The position numbers and the translations under genes are program-made. Shown piece after piece: positions 30,508-30,522 of a stretch of DNA of 30,522 nucleotides (the first letter of the stretch is position 1; each line of letters begins with the position of its first letter). The stretch comes from Oscillospiraceae bacterium. Lineage in GTDB: Bacteria; Bacillota; Clostridia; Oscillospirales; Ruminococcaceae. The DNA lies in the NCBI GenBank assembly GCA_900768245.1, contig CAAGCE010000012.1, positions 1 to 30,522 on the forward strand. The letters run 5' to 3'. The notes under the pieces were generated by a model. The model was not told the origin of the DNA, searched no databases, and saw only the letters and a list, made by a program, of their open reading frames with translations.

Positions 30508-30522
30508 TTGACAAACGAAGTA
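30508..30522 (+). promoter_or_regulatory. Tandem promoter 3, cut by the window end
   Basis: A third perfect TTGACA (30508-30513) is 92 bases after the second; the -10 lies beyond the window. Repeated full-consensus promoters are typical of rRNA operons, so an rRNA or tRNA operon probably follows. Confidence 0.5.

Overview
The window looks like chromosomal DNA of a low-to-moderate GC, Gram-positive gut anaerobe, most likely a Ruminococcus-type member of the Oscillospiraceae. The basis is strong SigA-type promoters with 17-base spacers, GGAGG-type ribosome binding sites, Firmicute-style RpoB/RpoC, a secreted GH5 glucanase paired with an intracellular GH3 beta-glucosidase, a SpoIIQ-like M23 protein, and a C-terminal surface-protein domain of the ruminococcal type. 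The species assignment is inference; no rRNA gene lies inside the window.

Layout. 1-215: hairpin repeats and possibly a decayed repeat element. 216-2226 (minus): two-component system, response regulator then sensor kinase. 2370-3738 (plus): a DUF896 protein overlapping carboxynorspermidine decarboxylase (nspC). 3856-5895 (minus): a large secreted protein with four Tyr/Ala-rich repeats. 6119-7324 (minus) and 7629-8828 (plus): divergent tmcAL and ackA, both acetate-using enzymes. 9009-10190: a PrsA/SurA-like lipoprotein. 10362-11099: a divergent amidase with an SH3 domain. 11376-13760: operon ddl, murI, DUF1934 (cell-wall precursors). 14048-14788: M23/SpoIIQ-like membrane protein. 15150-16586: purB. 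16888-17466 (minus): zinc-ribbon/TM2 protein. 17808-25605: rpoB-rpoC, isolated from the usual ribosomal-protein neighbours. 25659-30135 (minus): a probable GH3-GH5-AraC beta-glucan utilisation operon that meets rpoC tail to tail at a shared bidirectional terminator. 30300-30522: tandem consensus promoters with initial hairpins, pointing out of the window, as expected upstream of an rRNA or tRNA operon.

How the genes work together. The plus-strand middle section is mostly cell-envelope and housekeeping biosynthesis: D-Ala-D-Ala, D-Glu, wall hydrolases and purines. The right-hand minus-strand cluster would take up and degrade beta-glucan: secreted GH5 cuts the polymer, cytoplasmic GH3 cleaves the imported oligosaccharides, and AraC may regulate them. 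Nothing here is a defence island, prophage, CRISPR array or complete insertion sequence.

The most interesting non-coding signal is two families of small, protein-free palindromic elements. Family A has a 77-base copy at 10255-10331 and a roughly 178-base copy at 16592-16769, with the shared arm in opposite orientation. Family B has nested inverted repeats and A/T tracts, at 11111-11301 and 14822-15067, each ending just upstream of a housekeeping promoter (ddl and purB). Other points worth checking are the 40-residue repeats of the secreted protein, a repeated hairpin motif between rpoB and rpoC, and the long acidic tail of RpoB.
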